Below, one piece after another: positions 26,535-40,900 of a DNA stretch of 64,000 nt. The stretch's first letter is position 1, and every line of letters starts with the position of its first letter. This stretch comes from Stercorarius parasiticus (lineage: Eukaryota; Chordata; Aves; Charadriiformes; Stercorariidae): the NCBI GenBank assembly GCA_013396915.1, contig VWZL01004368.1, positions 253,066-317,065 on the forward strand, read 5' to 3'. A program made the position numbers and the translations under genes. The notes beneath the pieces are model-generated. The model was not told the DNA's origin. It saw only the letters and a program-made list of their open reading frames with translations, and did not search any database.

Positions 26535-26540
26535 AATAAA
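26535..26540 (+). other. Poly(A) signal AATAAA of the unrecognised gene
   Basis: A canonical AATAAA 283 bp after the stop at 26252, followed by T-rich DNA. It is the nearest canonical signal downstream and would define a 3' UTR of about 300 bp. Assignment is inferred from position. Confidence 0.45.
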
Positions 26541-26559
26541 TTAGTATTTCTCCTAGATC

Positions 26560-29500
26560 TGTCTGTTATCTCTTGTTCAGCCTGTAGCATTAAACTTCCA
26601 TTTCTGTCAACTGAATTTTAAATCAGCATCACCCAACCTTTCCAGTGGTCTGCGTTTGTTGTCCCTGAATGGGAACATCATTGGTGTACCCTCAGCATTC
26701 ATGGAAATTTACTATATCTTTTTGTGAAATATTTCAAGGCCAGCTAAAGCAAAACTTCCCAAAGAAATTTTTCTGCCAGTACCCAAATGAAACATCCATT
26801 GTAAGAAAATTAGTGCTGGCTGTTATTTTTCCTAAAATTTCTTTCCCAGTATACATGCCAAGGCAGATTCTTAGGATAATTAAATTTTGATGGTGTTTCT
26901 CCATCTATCCACGCTATCATTTCTCAACATGTTTCCCAAAAGTCAAATAGGATCAAATACCTAATGAAACAGTTCGTGTTCGGATTTATTCTACAGCTGT
27001 TTTACACTGATGCTTCCACTAACTAGACTGCTATTGAAAACTTTCAGTTACCAACAGTGTTATTAGTAGTTCTCATTAACCTTAACTGTTATTGTGACTG
27101 CCTTTTCAATATTTTCTGCTGCCATGTCTTTTTCTTTGCAGATTACATTCACTTTGTTACATTCTGTCATTTAATGCAGGCTTTGTGTTCTTTGCAGTTA
27201 GAGTTATTAAAGTAATAAAAAGATGCTCTATATTCTTCAAATTGTTCCTTATTTCTGTCTTTCTCCGGTTTGTGTTCCTTTCATGAAAATTCAGTTTATG
27301 TAGAGGTTATGACAGTGGGATTAACCTACAATTTTTGAGTCTTGCTGAAGTACCCTTCAAATTCAAGTGCCCCTTGCCAAAGGGAACACCTGTGCAAAAT
27401 GTTTTGGTTTATATGCAAGAACAGATTTAGAAAAAGGGTAATAGCTATTATCAGACTGACTAGAATATCGAGAGACAAGCATCATATTCCAAGTTGAACA
27501 CAAAGTAAGAGCAATTGGTAAGGATATAATTAAATACATATTACTTAGACAATTCAATATATAAAAAATAGTTATTTTTCAAAGAGCGAAGGGGTTGCTG
27601 GTGCAAGAGAAACATGGTAAGTAGGTTATCTCCAAAGGGAAAGAGAATGACAGATATTCGAAGAGTGTGGAAGGTGGAAATAGGGGAGTGAGAATTACAA
27701 TGTATCACGAATGGCACATACAAATGATGATCCAGAAATTGTAATGTAACACAGAATCAATACCTAGATAGTTTACCTGATTTGGTATCCAGTATGATGA
27801 TTATTTTTAGTGGCTGGTAGTGTGTTTCATCAAAATCCTTAGGCTCAGTCCCATTTCCAAAATACACAGGAGCTGGTGGCAAATGTAGTCATGTACCTTT
27901 GTTGAGAGCTCTAACAAGCATCCGGGGGCAACAGTCCTTCATTTTCATTCACATGAAAATACTGACAGAAAAAATAATTGGAAAAAATAAGTGTTTTAAG
28001 ACTGTGAAGCATTTTTTTTGTCTTAGAGAGCTTTGAAATATTGTGCTGATTATCCTGACACCACAATTCCGAGATAATTTGTAGCCAGAGAAATCCTAGG
28101 AGCTTGCCAACTTGGGAAAACAAGAGAGTTCAAAGCCTAATGAGTAATATGAGGGTGGAGGGAAAAAGTAGCATGGAAAAAAAAAATCACATACATGCCA
28201 AGGAAGGTGAATCACTGACATCTTATGTGCTATGCTCAGCATTTGGTCTTTTACATTTCCAAAGGAAATGTGTACTTTGCTAAGAACTATTCTCCTGGCT
28301 TCCAGGAGTGGCAGAGCAGTGGTGGGACCATCATCAGGGTTTTATTTGCTTCCAGTAGACAAAGACCAACACTCATGCTTGTGTTACTCATGCTTGTGTT
28401 ACACTCTTCTGCCTCTCAGAAGTCTCTAGTTAAAGAGCTTTTTCCACTATGCTGTCTCTGTCGTTAAGTTTCCAAATAAGATGGTGGAAAGCTTTATAAA
28501 TAAAATACAGAATTACAGGACAGAAGGAACAAAAGTGAAAGGAAGCTTTCTGGAATTTTTATGTTGACAACTTATGTTTCCAGGAAAGTACCTAATAAAT
28601 GAAGCATTTACACTGCATAAAATCAAGATTGACTCTGTGGGTTTCTTAAATCAAAATGTCGTTAAAACAAAAATTTGTAATGTGCCACAGTAATGTCTCA
28701 TGTATCTGCTTTCATTTATTCACCTGCGTTTATTAATCCAGTCACAAATATCCCCAAGGCAAAAAGCATGTGAATCACTCTCAAGACCTCCACAGTCGGG
28801 GAGTTACCAATGGTTCAAAATGAGACATGAAGTAAGTTCTTCCACGTAAAGACTTACCTCTGATAGCCAGCCAGCTACTAGAGCTGATGATTACCACCTC
28901 TTAGTGCTAACTTGCTCACTTTTTGTTGTTGCCGCAACAGCTCAGTACTCAGCAGCCTGCGTCTCCTCCAGCACAGTGCAGGAACTCTGCATCTGCCTGT
29001 GCCTGGGTGTCCTTCCCACTGTGACTACTTTGCCAAAGGGCAATGGGTGGCCTTGGCTGCAGGAGATGACTTTGGATTTGAAGGACCACATTGCCTCAGG
29101 ATCTGTCATGAGCAGCATTGGATGCAAATTGTTCAGATGTGAAGGGGCAACATTACTGCCTTCTGCCGTGAGCTGTTGTCAGGGCTTTGCCATTATTACA
29201 ATGAGACAGTGGCTCTCGCCTTCAGGTGCCATGTGAAGCCCAAATGGTTACTAACCAGTTCGGGGTGGTCAAATTCCTCATAAGCAGACTAGTGTTTTAG
29301 GTGTCCATGGCCATTCTTCAAAGTGCTCTGATTCAAACAGCGTGTGGGAGTCATTTACAAAGTCATCCAAGCCTTTGAGTTCTATGGATACCCAAACTGC
29401 ACTGGTGTCAGTGATGGCTGGTATCCATGTGCCCAGGGCCTGCCTCTGGCCAGCTCTGACAACAAGGGCTACTTCTCCACTGCCATGCTTGTTTTAGCAC

Positions 29501-32500
29501 ATGGTTAATTTATCATTATTGATTTTATTATCATTATTGATCTTAGCAAGCTTCGCCTCACTACTTGATGCCTCTAGCTCCTCAGACTTGATGAGGATGC
29601 TAATATCTTCTTTCAAAACAGAAACACAACCATTCTTGTGGTTTTCATAACTGTTTGCACTGTGAAAACTGCCATTTACCCCCATACAAGTGTCGGGGAT
29701 GGTACCTGTGTCTGAGATGCTATGTGTCCTCGCAAATGGAGGTTCAAACATGCTGTGCATTCAGATCCAGAATTGGGCTGAAGGAGAATGTGCTTAAATA
29801 GCAATGCCTTTTCCATTGGGTGAATGTAAGGGCTTCACTAAAAGAGACCAGATTTCCAAAATTTCCATGTCATTTTACCCTGACTTTAGAAGATGGGTTG
29901 AGGGATGCTGTCCTTCGCCTTTAATGCTTGTCTGCTTCACTCACTCCCCATATGTGTCATTCAGCCTTTAAACAAGCATGGTTATTCCGAATCTCTTCTC
30001 TGGCCCTCTGCACCCTTTTTGGCCTTCATGTATACTGCTGTGTGCCCATTACCATGACCTCCTTCAGGAAACCCGGGAAATCTTGACTGTTCTTGGGAGG
30101 ATGCCAAAGGTGAGAAGTGCAGCTCAGAAGGGGGAAAGGGGAAGAGAAGAGTCCTTGCCTTGGAAGCTGACATTGGAGGTGGGAAGTTTGATAAGGGCTA
30201 GGAAAAGGCTGATTTGGACATGGAAGATTGAAAGGTGCCTTCCTCTGTCTTTAAGTGAGATGAGAGCTTCTGTACCATCCCCATCACATCTCTTTTCAGC
30301 TCTGACTGAAACTATTCAGTGAGGTCTGCCAAATTCCTGCCTCGTGGTGGGCCATCAGCACTCCATATCTCATGCCCCCTTCACCAGATAGCCCTTGCAG
30401 CTAGACCTTTTCTGTCCCAGAAAATATCTTTGCTCTCCATGTGCAAAGCACTTAAAAGCCAAGTTCTCTGCATGGCTGTCACCTATGGGAAGACTAGAAA
30501 CAATTCAAAGTGACTGGTGCCCTTCTCACTTTCCTGATGGGCCATCAAACCCTTCAACACGCCAATGCTTTTCTTCCCCATAAAAAAGACATGTTCAAGA
30601 GGGTGTATAGCTTTAGGTAAAGGCTTTGAGTTTGAATGGCAGGAAAGCCTCCAGCTGAACATCACATGGATCAGCAGAAGTGTTTAGACAACACAATTTT
30701 ATTACGTTGTGTGAACAAGATAGCTGATAATTTGTAAGAACATAAACAGCGATAGGATCTGAGGGCCAATTGAAAACTTTTCAAATCAGGAACAGTGGCA
30801 CAGAAATATGTTTGGAATGGGGAGGATTCAATATAACCAATAAGCTGAATTTTGTTCTATGGGACAAAAATGCCACCTGGGGATTAAAATGCAGAAAATC
30901 TGGTCAACGTGACTGGCAAACACAATGTCTGCCAACCTGGACACCGATACCTGGAGTTAGCTGACCTACCTTTTCCTCCCAGCCTGTCCTGGGCATAGCA
31001 GTCATTGCAGCTTCTGAGTTCCCCTTTTGGCTTAGGGCCAAGCTGCTTCCTCTTCCTCCGGTTCCTCCTGCCCTGCTGTGTGGAATCCCTCTGTCCTCTA
31101 CCATGTTCACCATTTTGCAGGAGCCTCCTGCTCTAGAAATTGCTGATGTGGCATCAAGGAGAGCATAGGTCTGCTATCTGACCTGCTGAGCATCTTGAAG
31201 GAGCCAAGGAGCATCTTTGGACCACAACTTTGGTCATAGGTTTATGTGCATTGAAGGAGGGACTGGGAGGACAGATTCTGATGCAACTGAATATTCTCAG
31301 GAAGATTTCTTCTGCTACTCAGCTCAAAGGCAGTTCTCCCTTTAAAGCCTGGTCATACCTTCCAGTCAGACGGGTGGTATAAAGAATCCTAGTTCCACCA
31401 GAAGGCTCACTCATCCCTCTCAGATCCCACCCCAAAGACAGGTATGAAAATGCAGCACACTTACCTGTGCTTGGGATCAGGAGTGCTGGCACAGGGAGCC
31501 ATGGGAGCACAGGGACACTGGCCACAGTAGACAGTGGGCTTAAGAAGTGTCACTGGATAAAATCCTGTCTGGGGTCTTCTGCATGGTCCAGGGAAGGTAC
31601 TGGGGAAACAGGTCTCCTCTGTATTTTTCTATGGGGTTATCCTGGGACTTAGGGCACAGAATTCCAGGAGAATGAGAATTAGTAGCATCCAGGCTGTTAA
31701 AAGCTACATAACAAATATTATTGATACCAATTTACCAGTTTGGTTCTCAAATTTACATGTTAATGGGAAAGTATACTAAAGACACCACTTCATGACTCAT
31801 TTAATAGGCCCAGCAGAAAAGAGCTGTAAGCTACAGTTACAAAAATTTAACTCAATAACTTTTTCAAACCAAACTAAGCACAGTACAACAGTTGACAGAC
31901 TCTGAAGTTCAGAGGTGGAAGAAAAACTACTTTAGTACCCTCCTTAGCAGTGCTGGGAAGAATGAGCGAGTTATTTCCATGAAACTTGCACTATCTAATA
32001 TTATACTGTATTCTCTATGGTGATGACATTTGAAACATACGCAGTGTATAATAAACAAGAAGACCTGAAAGTTTGGCAAGGGAAAAGACAGACCTGAAGA
32101 GCTACGTAATAATGTGGTAGAATCTGCTGTCATCTAAGAAGAGGCTTAAGACAGGAGAAACCAGGTGAAAATCTATTGCCTGTATTACACGTGATGTGAG
32201 AGTGAAAGACCTAACCTTTGTTTCTGGCCTACACATTGTATAAATCTTTGAAACTGCCACATACATTTGTTGACTTAAAAACATATCTAGGCTCTGACAG
32301 TGTGAATTCCCTTCCAACCACAGTAGTCAGATTATTTGTTTCTGGAACTATATAACACCATCTGGTAAAATCTAGTCTGACTTTCCCAGTGATTTAAAGA
32401 GAAACAGTGTTAGGAGACACAATAGTAATTTAAATGCAGATCGTTCCCTTCTGCACTTCCCATTAACATCAATCATTATAATCAACTGTCTTTATACATC

Positions 32501-34840
32501 TCCTTTGTGTACTGAAAGTACAAAAGTCTAGCACAGGCATCCTGAGTTCAGAGAGGATCCAAGGATCCAAGTTAGAACTGAGGACAGCCAGGAAAGGGGG
32601 TTTCCTCCTAACAGGAAACTTAATCTTTTTCAGAATTGGGTTTCAGTTTGAATCAGATGAAATCTTTTTTTCTTTCCAGTCCTCCACTCAGCAGGAAGCT
32701 ACTCAGATGCTGGAACAGCTCAGCTAAACTGTCTCCATCCTAATACCAACAGCAAGGCCAGGTATCAGTGTCACTAAAGGCTGGGGCTTCCCAGACTCCC
32801 TGACTCCCTGGCCAGTCTCCCAGGGGACCTCTCTGGGCAGACATCTGAGAAAGGGAGGTGGGGTTACCTCAGGACTCTAGACATTCAGCAAAAGTTCACT
32901 GAGTCCAAGAAATTTTAGTCTCTAAAACGTGGAATCTATCAAATAAAATTTGTTCTGTGAGAAAACTTTAAACCTAATCTCTTCACCTAGAAGCTCTAAG
33001 GCACCAGTTTTCACAAAATGAAGGAGAAAGACAGTGGATACAGAACAACATGTCATTCAGTCACAATAGCACCAACAACAATGGGAGCTGAAGTTTCAGA
33101 TTATGGAAACTCCCATAACATAACTCACTATCAGGAACCTTTTTGTGGTCTCTCTTCAAGTGTGATGTCTAGAGAGAGTGGCTGAGCTTCAGCTGGCTGC
33201 ACTCCAAAACCCCCATCCATCATACCACCCAGGGACATCTTACTGTTTCTTTTGCCCCCTTACAAACACAAGTGTCCTCTCTTTATGGCAAGATGGTCCT
33301 TCCGTACAGTGTGTGTATAGCACCCAGCACAAGAGGGCTCTCTAGCACTCAGGTAATGCAAAGAAGAAGAAAATACAAATAATACCCCTCCATTAAAATA
33401 ATTATCAAAATACATAATTCTCTAACAGGTGGTTATTCAGCTATATTATTTATGGAGATGTAAAGGATTTTTTGTTTAATTAGCAGTCCAGCTGCTCTGT
33501 GGTAAGATATTACTCTTTAGTATGAGAATGAGGTCCTGCAGGTTGCTGAATTCTCCTAACACAGAAATGAAGCCAGGGAAAATTGAAGATATTTGTTATC
33601 TTGATAGAGGTACTCAGAAGTATTGCAAGATGATACTTCTAGTGCTTTTGGACTTTCCAGCGTGCTCTGGAAAGGGACAACTACCCTGCTGGGCAATTAG
33701 CCTAAATAAACCATGCCTGAACCTTAGGCTGCAGCACATTCATACCGGATTGTTTCAACTTGCATCTGACATGCTGTATTGTGCAAAAATTGCTTCATGC
33801 TATGTCTCTTAATGACCTTCATATAATCCTCTGCAAGGCAGACCTTTTATGGCCCTACTTTCTACTGTCAGCTGGGAGAAAAAAAATATTACTCGTTGCG
33901 TGTTTGGAGCCCAAATCAGTCTGGAGCACACTCACATTTTGTTCATATCTTTCCGGGGGTGCAATGACCACAGTGAATAAATTCCCAGCCTCTAAATGGT
34001 CTTCTGCCTATCAGGCAAACAAAAAAATGTCCCCTCTAGGTTTGACAGGGCAAGACTTTCTGCACAGAGCCAGAGGCTGACTGAAGTTTTTAGAGTTTTC
34101 ATTCCAGTCTGTCACAGTGTGGTTACAGTGAGAAAACAGATTATATGAAAAACTACACCTTCTCCCTCTGCAGACATGCTCCTTGTGTGTCTGAGTCAGT
34201 GCTGCTAATATTATGGAAAATGCAAACTCATATTTTTTTTTAAAATAACCCTGAAAGGCCAGTCAAAGAGTGCACAAAAATCTTTTAACTTGGGCACTCA
34301 CATTTAGAAAATAGAGACATACCTTGTATCTAAATCAACAGGATCTGGAAGCTGCAGAATAGCAGGGCATGCTATGAAAAGACAGGCCACTTCTTGTTGC
34401 TTAATTTGATCATCCAAGATAGAAAATACTGGTTTTAATCTGTTATACCTAAAAATAAAACCAGTGTTTTGTTTTCACACTGCAGGAGCGTTTCTAAAGA
34501 TGAGTGGTATGTCAGACTGGGTGAGTGGGGGATGATTGTCCTTTCCTTCAGTACCAGAATGAAGGATTGTTGGATGAAACTATTAACATCCCAAAGGTTC
34601 AGAATGAACAAATGGAGGTGGATCCTCACGGTACATGGGACGAGGTTTTAGGAATCATTGCTAGCATGTTGTCGCAGGTGCTTAAGTTTATATCAGCATG
34701 ATTTCAAAAGACAGGTTCATGGAAGAAAGTACATCTGAGGGTATTAAGTACAATGTCCAGCTTGGGAAGTTAGTGCACTTCAAACGTCAGAAGATGGACA
34801 AGTATCATTTCTTGGTGTCATACTCTTCCTTAGACATTTT
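26560..34840. other. Gene-poor AT-rich DNA
   Basis: No exon, RNA gene or clear transposon recognised over about 8 kb. Small items are a 15-bp tandem duplication ACTCATGCTTGTGTT (28371-28400) and a 14-bp direct repeat TTATCATTATTGAT (29510-29523 and 29528-29541). The stretch at 28.9-29.8 kb has higher GC and protein-like fragments broken by stops; see rejected items. Confidence 0.5.
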
Positions 34841-34849
34841 AATAATATT

Positions 34850-34930
34850 AGGGCAAAAAAGGCTGGGTCAGACCAAAGGTCCATTTTGCCCCATAGTCTG
34901 TTCTTAGCTTTGGTCAGTAGTGGATGCACA
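34850..34930 (+). mobile_element. Old interspersed repeat fragment (CR1 or SINE-like 3' region)
   Basis: Contains GGCTGGGTCAGACCAAAGGT, a motif I associate with very abundant old interspersed repeats of turtles, crocodiles and birds. The copy is about 80 bp and diverged. Family assignment and strand are from memory of the motif and are uncertain. Confidence 0.4.
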
Positions 34931-37900
34931 GTTTAAATATCGTGCATTTATACTAGCTACATATTGACTGCAAATAGAAACAGAATAGGGGGGCTGGACT
35001 GAGACTCAGGCCTTGCTGCATGAAGGCTACTGCTACCAATGGCAAGACAGCTGAGGGAAAGAAGGGAGAGAGACACGAACCTGCCATCTGCAGTCTGCAC
35101 TGAATTGACTGTAGGTCAGCCAGGAGCATCACTGGTGTGTGTGATTCACGCAGTTCTCATATCAGGGTGGAAGACCCTCTGACCACCAGGGATGTAAATG
35201 AAACATTGGGTTAAAACACAAAAAGCAATGCATTGTAAACCTTTAACTTGATGAATTTTTCTCCTGCATCTTTACTAGGTGTCTGAACAGATTTCAGTCT
35301 CCTTGAATTTATTCATTATTCTAAGCAATCTGACAAAATTTACCTAGTCCATAATGTAAAAGTACATGCACAAATCACAGTGTGCAATTCTGTGTTTTAA
35401 TGGAGAAATAGCCTCAAAATCAGTTTTCTACAGAGAATATTCATAGGCTATTCCCAGTTCTAAGCATACTAAGTAATAGTTTCTACTTCTTTCGCTCTGG
35501 ATTTCAAGATATCAAGCATATTCCAAATGAGGACAAAGTAGTACTGTGCTAATCACTGCACAAAATACAAATGAGGAGTTTGGCACACCTCTCCTGTAGA
35601 TAGGTTGAAAATCACATTAGAAGAGAAAGAGGCTCCGAAGTCACCCAGGATGGCTGCAGCACAGCTAGGAAATTAATCCAGAGTCCCAGAGTTGAGCCTT
35701 CACACAAGGCAAACCTGTCTTGGAGTAATTATCCATTGGTAGAAGAGGTATGATTTCATAATGATCACTGCATAGTGCCAGAACACTACAACCATCTCAC
35801 AGACAGCAGGCTGGGACTGGCCCGAGTTAGTTCCCTGTACTTCCAGTTATGGGAAATTAAAAAAAAAAGAGCCACACAAAAGTGGCAAGATGCCCAGCCC
35901 CATGGGTTTTAATGGTAAGAATATATTTACCGGGACTTACCAAGCTCCACTTCACTGGGGGCTGTGTTGGCATGAGAGAGGAGAGGAGGTTTCACATATC
36001 TGTATCCTGGTGACTGGGTCTTAACTATGCATAGGACTCTGATTTTCTGAAAAAGAGACACTGAAAATAATAAAGGATAAAAACCTTCTGCTTTTGTTCC
36101 TCTGGGCAGAGGCTTGCTCCAGCACCTTCTACATCCTGGACCACCACCACACTGACCATCTACCTCACCCTGACCCACCCTGACATTTTGATTTTCTCAA
36201 CACACGTCTGTTTTCATCAAAGCTTTCAACACGATTTTATTCTGCTCCTGTTCAGGAAAAAAATCAAAAGTTTTTTTGCTTGATAAAGATGTCTTCTGAG
36301 AAGAGATTTAAGGCGTCATGGAAGAAGAGGATCCAGGCTGGCCAGTTGGCTCCCTAGCTCTTCTTCTATGAGTCCAGCTCAAGAAATTTTTGATTAGTGA
36401 CTCTCTCACTCCACTTCCTTTACTTTGTGACATTAACATCATGCTAGACACTAACTAACATATGTTAGAGAGGCAAAATATCTAGTCATCTTTAGGCGAT
36501 TTGCCACCATCCATCACCAAGCCCATTTCAGAGACAACTGCAGAAAGTTGGATCAGACAGTAGATTTCAAACCACGTTACATATGGGAAACAAATGCTAT
36601 CCAGGAAACCTTTTTACAGAACTAAATTATAAATCATTCCTTGGAAGAATTTTTATTTTGGAGAAGTGTTTGGTGAGATGCTGCATTTGACCACAGACAG
36701 CTGGGCTGTTTAATCATTTAGTATCATTTACATCCATAGCAACTTATTTAATCCACTGTGTATATCCGACTACAAGCCTTCGGTGAAAAAGAAGAAATAA
36801 CATGTCTCTGTGTGTATAAGTATATAGCTAGAATTATATATACTAATATATATTTATATATGCTAGTATATACACAATGACCTACAGTGTCTGATGTGAT
36901 TACACCATCTCATCTTACATTAAAGAAAATACAAGAACAGAATTTTTTAACTCCGTTCACTGAGGAGACTGAAATTTAAAAGGGAAGAAGAGTTCTTATG
37001 TTAATAAAACATTTCTTTTCAGCTTTTGCAGTTAGCAGTTGTATGGAACTAATGCTACATAAGGGATAGGAACAATTAGCAAGAGTAAGTCTGACGAATT
37101 TGTTTTGATTGTCAACAGTAAAAAGATGATGCAAATGAATGCCTCAGCTGTTACAAAGCTAACTTGGTTTTCCAATAAGCTCTTAGTGATATATGTAAAT
37201 ACATTCCAGTATTTCAGTAATATAATAGTCAACATAATTCAGTGTAGCACGATACTGCTCACACAAATGTAAGTAAGCTAGTATATGAAGAACTAAAGGA
37301 AAAGGTAAAGCTATTTGCTGGAGAGAATACTATAATGTAGAAAAGCACCTGATTAAATATTTAACACTATATTGAAACAGAGTAAGGAGGACAACTCTTG
37401 CTTTTTCTCTCTAAAAGTTCAATGTTCCCTTCTAGAGTCTGATCCTTCTTGGAACTGTTTGGTTTGAAGGAAAAATCACAGCCTGCAAGCAGAGCCAGTT
37501 TTAAAGATGAACACCTCTGGCTAGTAAGCCCAAGAGACTACGAGTCTTTTAGGTAGCGGCATAAAACATTCGTCATGGTGGTGCAAACAGCCAGGTGTGC
37601 ATGCAACGAATCTAAAGCTTGTCCACAACCAGTAGCAGGCAACTCCATGGTCCTGTCTTGAAACTTAGGATAAGGTTGTCCCCTGTGAAGGACCACTATT
37701 TTGTAAGTGTTGTTCAATCTTGTGTTTGAAAGATCCTCTTTAAAACTAGAGGAAAATTTATACTTAGTGCTTGCCCCCTTTATCCTAAATGATGCTACTC
37801 AGGGGAAACTGCACAGTAGAAACTAAAGTGGCATTATTCTATGCTTTTGTTCTGATAGTCACAGAAAAATTGGTATGAGTTATTGACAACAAGCAAGATC

Positions 37901-40900
37901 CATATCAGGAACCTAGTACTGAACGGCCCAGATACCAATTATGTGAGTCATTTTATCCTTAAGTATGTGCTCCCGGAGGTTACCAACAGGAGACATTCAG
38001 TACTCCAAAATTGCCATCTATCACATCTGTCCTATTTATGTGTTTATATAGGCTGGGACTTTCACCACGGCTCAGATCTGCTTTACTTCATCGTTCATTT
38101 CAAACATGGAAAACATTCTCTTGATTAGTATTTCCTATGCAGGATGCTTCTGAGAGTCTTCCCTTACAATCACAAGGGTGCCTGGGCAAAGGCCATTCTC
38201 TGTTGCTGGTGACTGCTGTATGGCCACAGTCACCAACAGTAACAATTGTAGATCTATTCCTGCCTTCAGCTCTTGTCTGCTACACTGTGAAACTAGCATT
38301 GCGTTGTTTTTCAAGATACTGTTTGAAAGGGGATAGGGAACCTGAAAGCAAATAGGTGATGAAAGCCGCCTGCTTTCCAAAGCAGCTAGGTCTGCTCAAG
38401 AAGACAAAAGGCAAGACAGTGGTACATGTTTTGCATAGTCATCAGCCCCCTTGTGTGCAATATATTCCATTTGTGGTTTAAGAACTATCATCCCTTTGTA
38501 AAGATTGCCCACTGCAGCCACAGTACTGCAAAGGTCAGGAAGAATTGGCTTATCTACTGCATACATGATAGTCACACAAGCTAAAGCCTATGAATTGTGC
38601 AACAAACCAGTGTTCTGCACTTTCAGGTTTGCCAGTCTGACCTCTGTCTCCCATCCTACCTGTATCTTACACATACAGTTCCTCAGTGCTTCATTATAAA
38701 TACATTTTCCATAATTAGTGGTACAAGGCTATTTTTTTTTTCTCTAAGCTATACAGGCACACTGTATAACAGTTTTTACCAAAACTCAGATTAAAGATGC
38801 AAAACAGAAAGGCTGGATTACATTGGTATAACCTATTGTGACAATTTCACTTGATATCACTAAGGAACTGAGCAAACCTATGTATTATTAGGCACAGGAA
38901 ATTTGGCTGAAAGAGAACTAGAGCAGAACTCAAGCGCACTCCTAAGAGGTTGGGCTCTTTGGAGAGTATTCACGGTACCTACTTCAGGTACTCAAATCAA
39001 GCACTCAGTCTGGCCAACGTAAAGGGAAGGACTCCTGCAGAAGACAGTTCAGTGCACTGAGACTGAATGGACCTCTCCAAGAGGTTCTCTCTCTCTATCC
39101 GTTGATCATACAGAACCTGAGAAGACTAGACTCTGGACTTAGTCATCTCCAGTTAGATTCCTGAAGTAGCCAATATATATCAGTCCTATATCGGTCCAAA
39201 GCACTCATCAGCATTTTCTTATTCAGTAAATTTTTGGCATTTCTACAGAACTTTGTTCATGGCACATGAGTATTAACTGAGCTGCGCAACACATTTGTTA
39301 TGCAGCTAAGTATGTGATATGGCTCAGGGGCTTGGCCACGGTTCCAGGACTCGTTTAAGGTCACATAATTCAGTAGAGACATTGGGAATAGTTATCTAGG
39401 GGTCCCCCTTCTAAAATAGCTAAGCAGAACCCCTCTCTGTTACATCCATTAATTTTGGCATTTTTCCTAACATCTTACAAAATTCCCTAAAAAACAGTTT
39501 CTAAGACAAAACAACAGTCTTGAACTTGTAGAGCAGGAACTCAATCTTCCCTTTATACTTGGATGGTTTTTTTCTATAATTTTGGGGGTTGGACCTGTCT
39601 AAGCCTTAGACATTTCTGCTGAAAGCATTTAAAAGGGACTTCAAGTCCTGAGAGCCACATTTTCTGAGTACCTAATGTAGGCACCTTAAGAGCCCAGATT
39701 TTCATTAAGTGCAGAGCAATTTCCCAGTAGGGACCAGGCCTCTCTAACATTCGCCTGAAAAGGGAGGTATCCAAGAGTCCCAGCTGCTCTTGGAAACTCC
39801 ATGCATTGCTCTCCTGGTGAGGCACATGCTTTTGACCCTTGAGAGCTCAACTCTCTTGACCCTTCTGTCAGGCATTCCAGCAGGATGACAACAAAGCTGC
39901 CAGCTTCACAGGGACACGCTAAAGTTATTTTTAAAATCCTCTGCTCTCTGTAAGTTATAACTCCCTTTCTGAAGGTTAAAATAGAAACCAGTTTACAGCA
40001 TCTACAAACCAAAACCCAACAGTTAACTTTTGGCACCGTCTGACACATTCTTGGCAGTCTCAACAGAGAGGCCAGGAACAGGCTGGACATAAAGCCACTG
40101 ATAGCCTATCTGAAAACAACTCAGCCATACTGGAGAAAATGTTTTAAAACCCTATATGAAAGGAAAACCTCTTCAAAAAAGATGATTGTCATATATGGAC
40201 AAAGCAAAACTTTTAAATCCATTTTTGCAGATCACAGAAGGCTGTTCCCTCTCACCAAAGCACAAGCGCTGAGATCTACTCACAGTAGGAGCACTACTAA
40301 AACCAGCAAGACAGAATGCAAATGTGCTACGAAGTCAAATGGCAGATACATTAACAGAAGAGGGAAATTGTGTTCCCAGAATTCCAGCCCATAATAGACA
40401 TCCAAAAAATCAGACTTATTCAAATAGATGCTCAGTAAATTCTAATCAGAGTTAAATTTGGAGCTTTTCCCTTTTCATCGTGCCTTTGCATTGACTGTTG
40501 CTGATATGCATGTGGTACCAGCAGTCCCTTATAACAAGGAAATATGCACACTCTCCTAAAAATGCCAGTGATTAAGCAACTGCACTCATTAACCAGGCCC
40601 AATCCCGCAGAAGAGTCTTGTTAGCAAGAAACTCTGAACAGCATTCTTCAATTATTGCTAGCTGTAAAGCAGCCATAACCACAGAAGGTTATGATATTTT
40701 ACAAAGGGAAATCCATTAACTGAAGCACTAAAGCTCAAGGAAAATCTAAGTGTCTTGTCCATTCAGAGGAACATTTCTCCGGTTTCTCAAAGATGACCAC
40801 GGAAATTGTCTAGCAAGAACAACATCAATTCTGTTTCTTCTGTAGATAGAAAACATAATACATTGCATCTTAGCAATGATAACGAGAGAGGAGATGATGG

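Noticed and set aside
28900..29770. Protein-like fragments, considered as a decayed membrane-receptor pseudogene
   Set aside because: Fragments such as GVIYKVIQAFEFYGYPNC looked suggestive, but no ordered set of motifs of one family could be followed and stops are frequent.
39686..40090. 134-codon - strand frame
   Set aside because: No recognisable domain, no splice sites and no codon pattern that separates it from chance.
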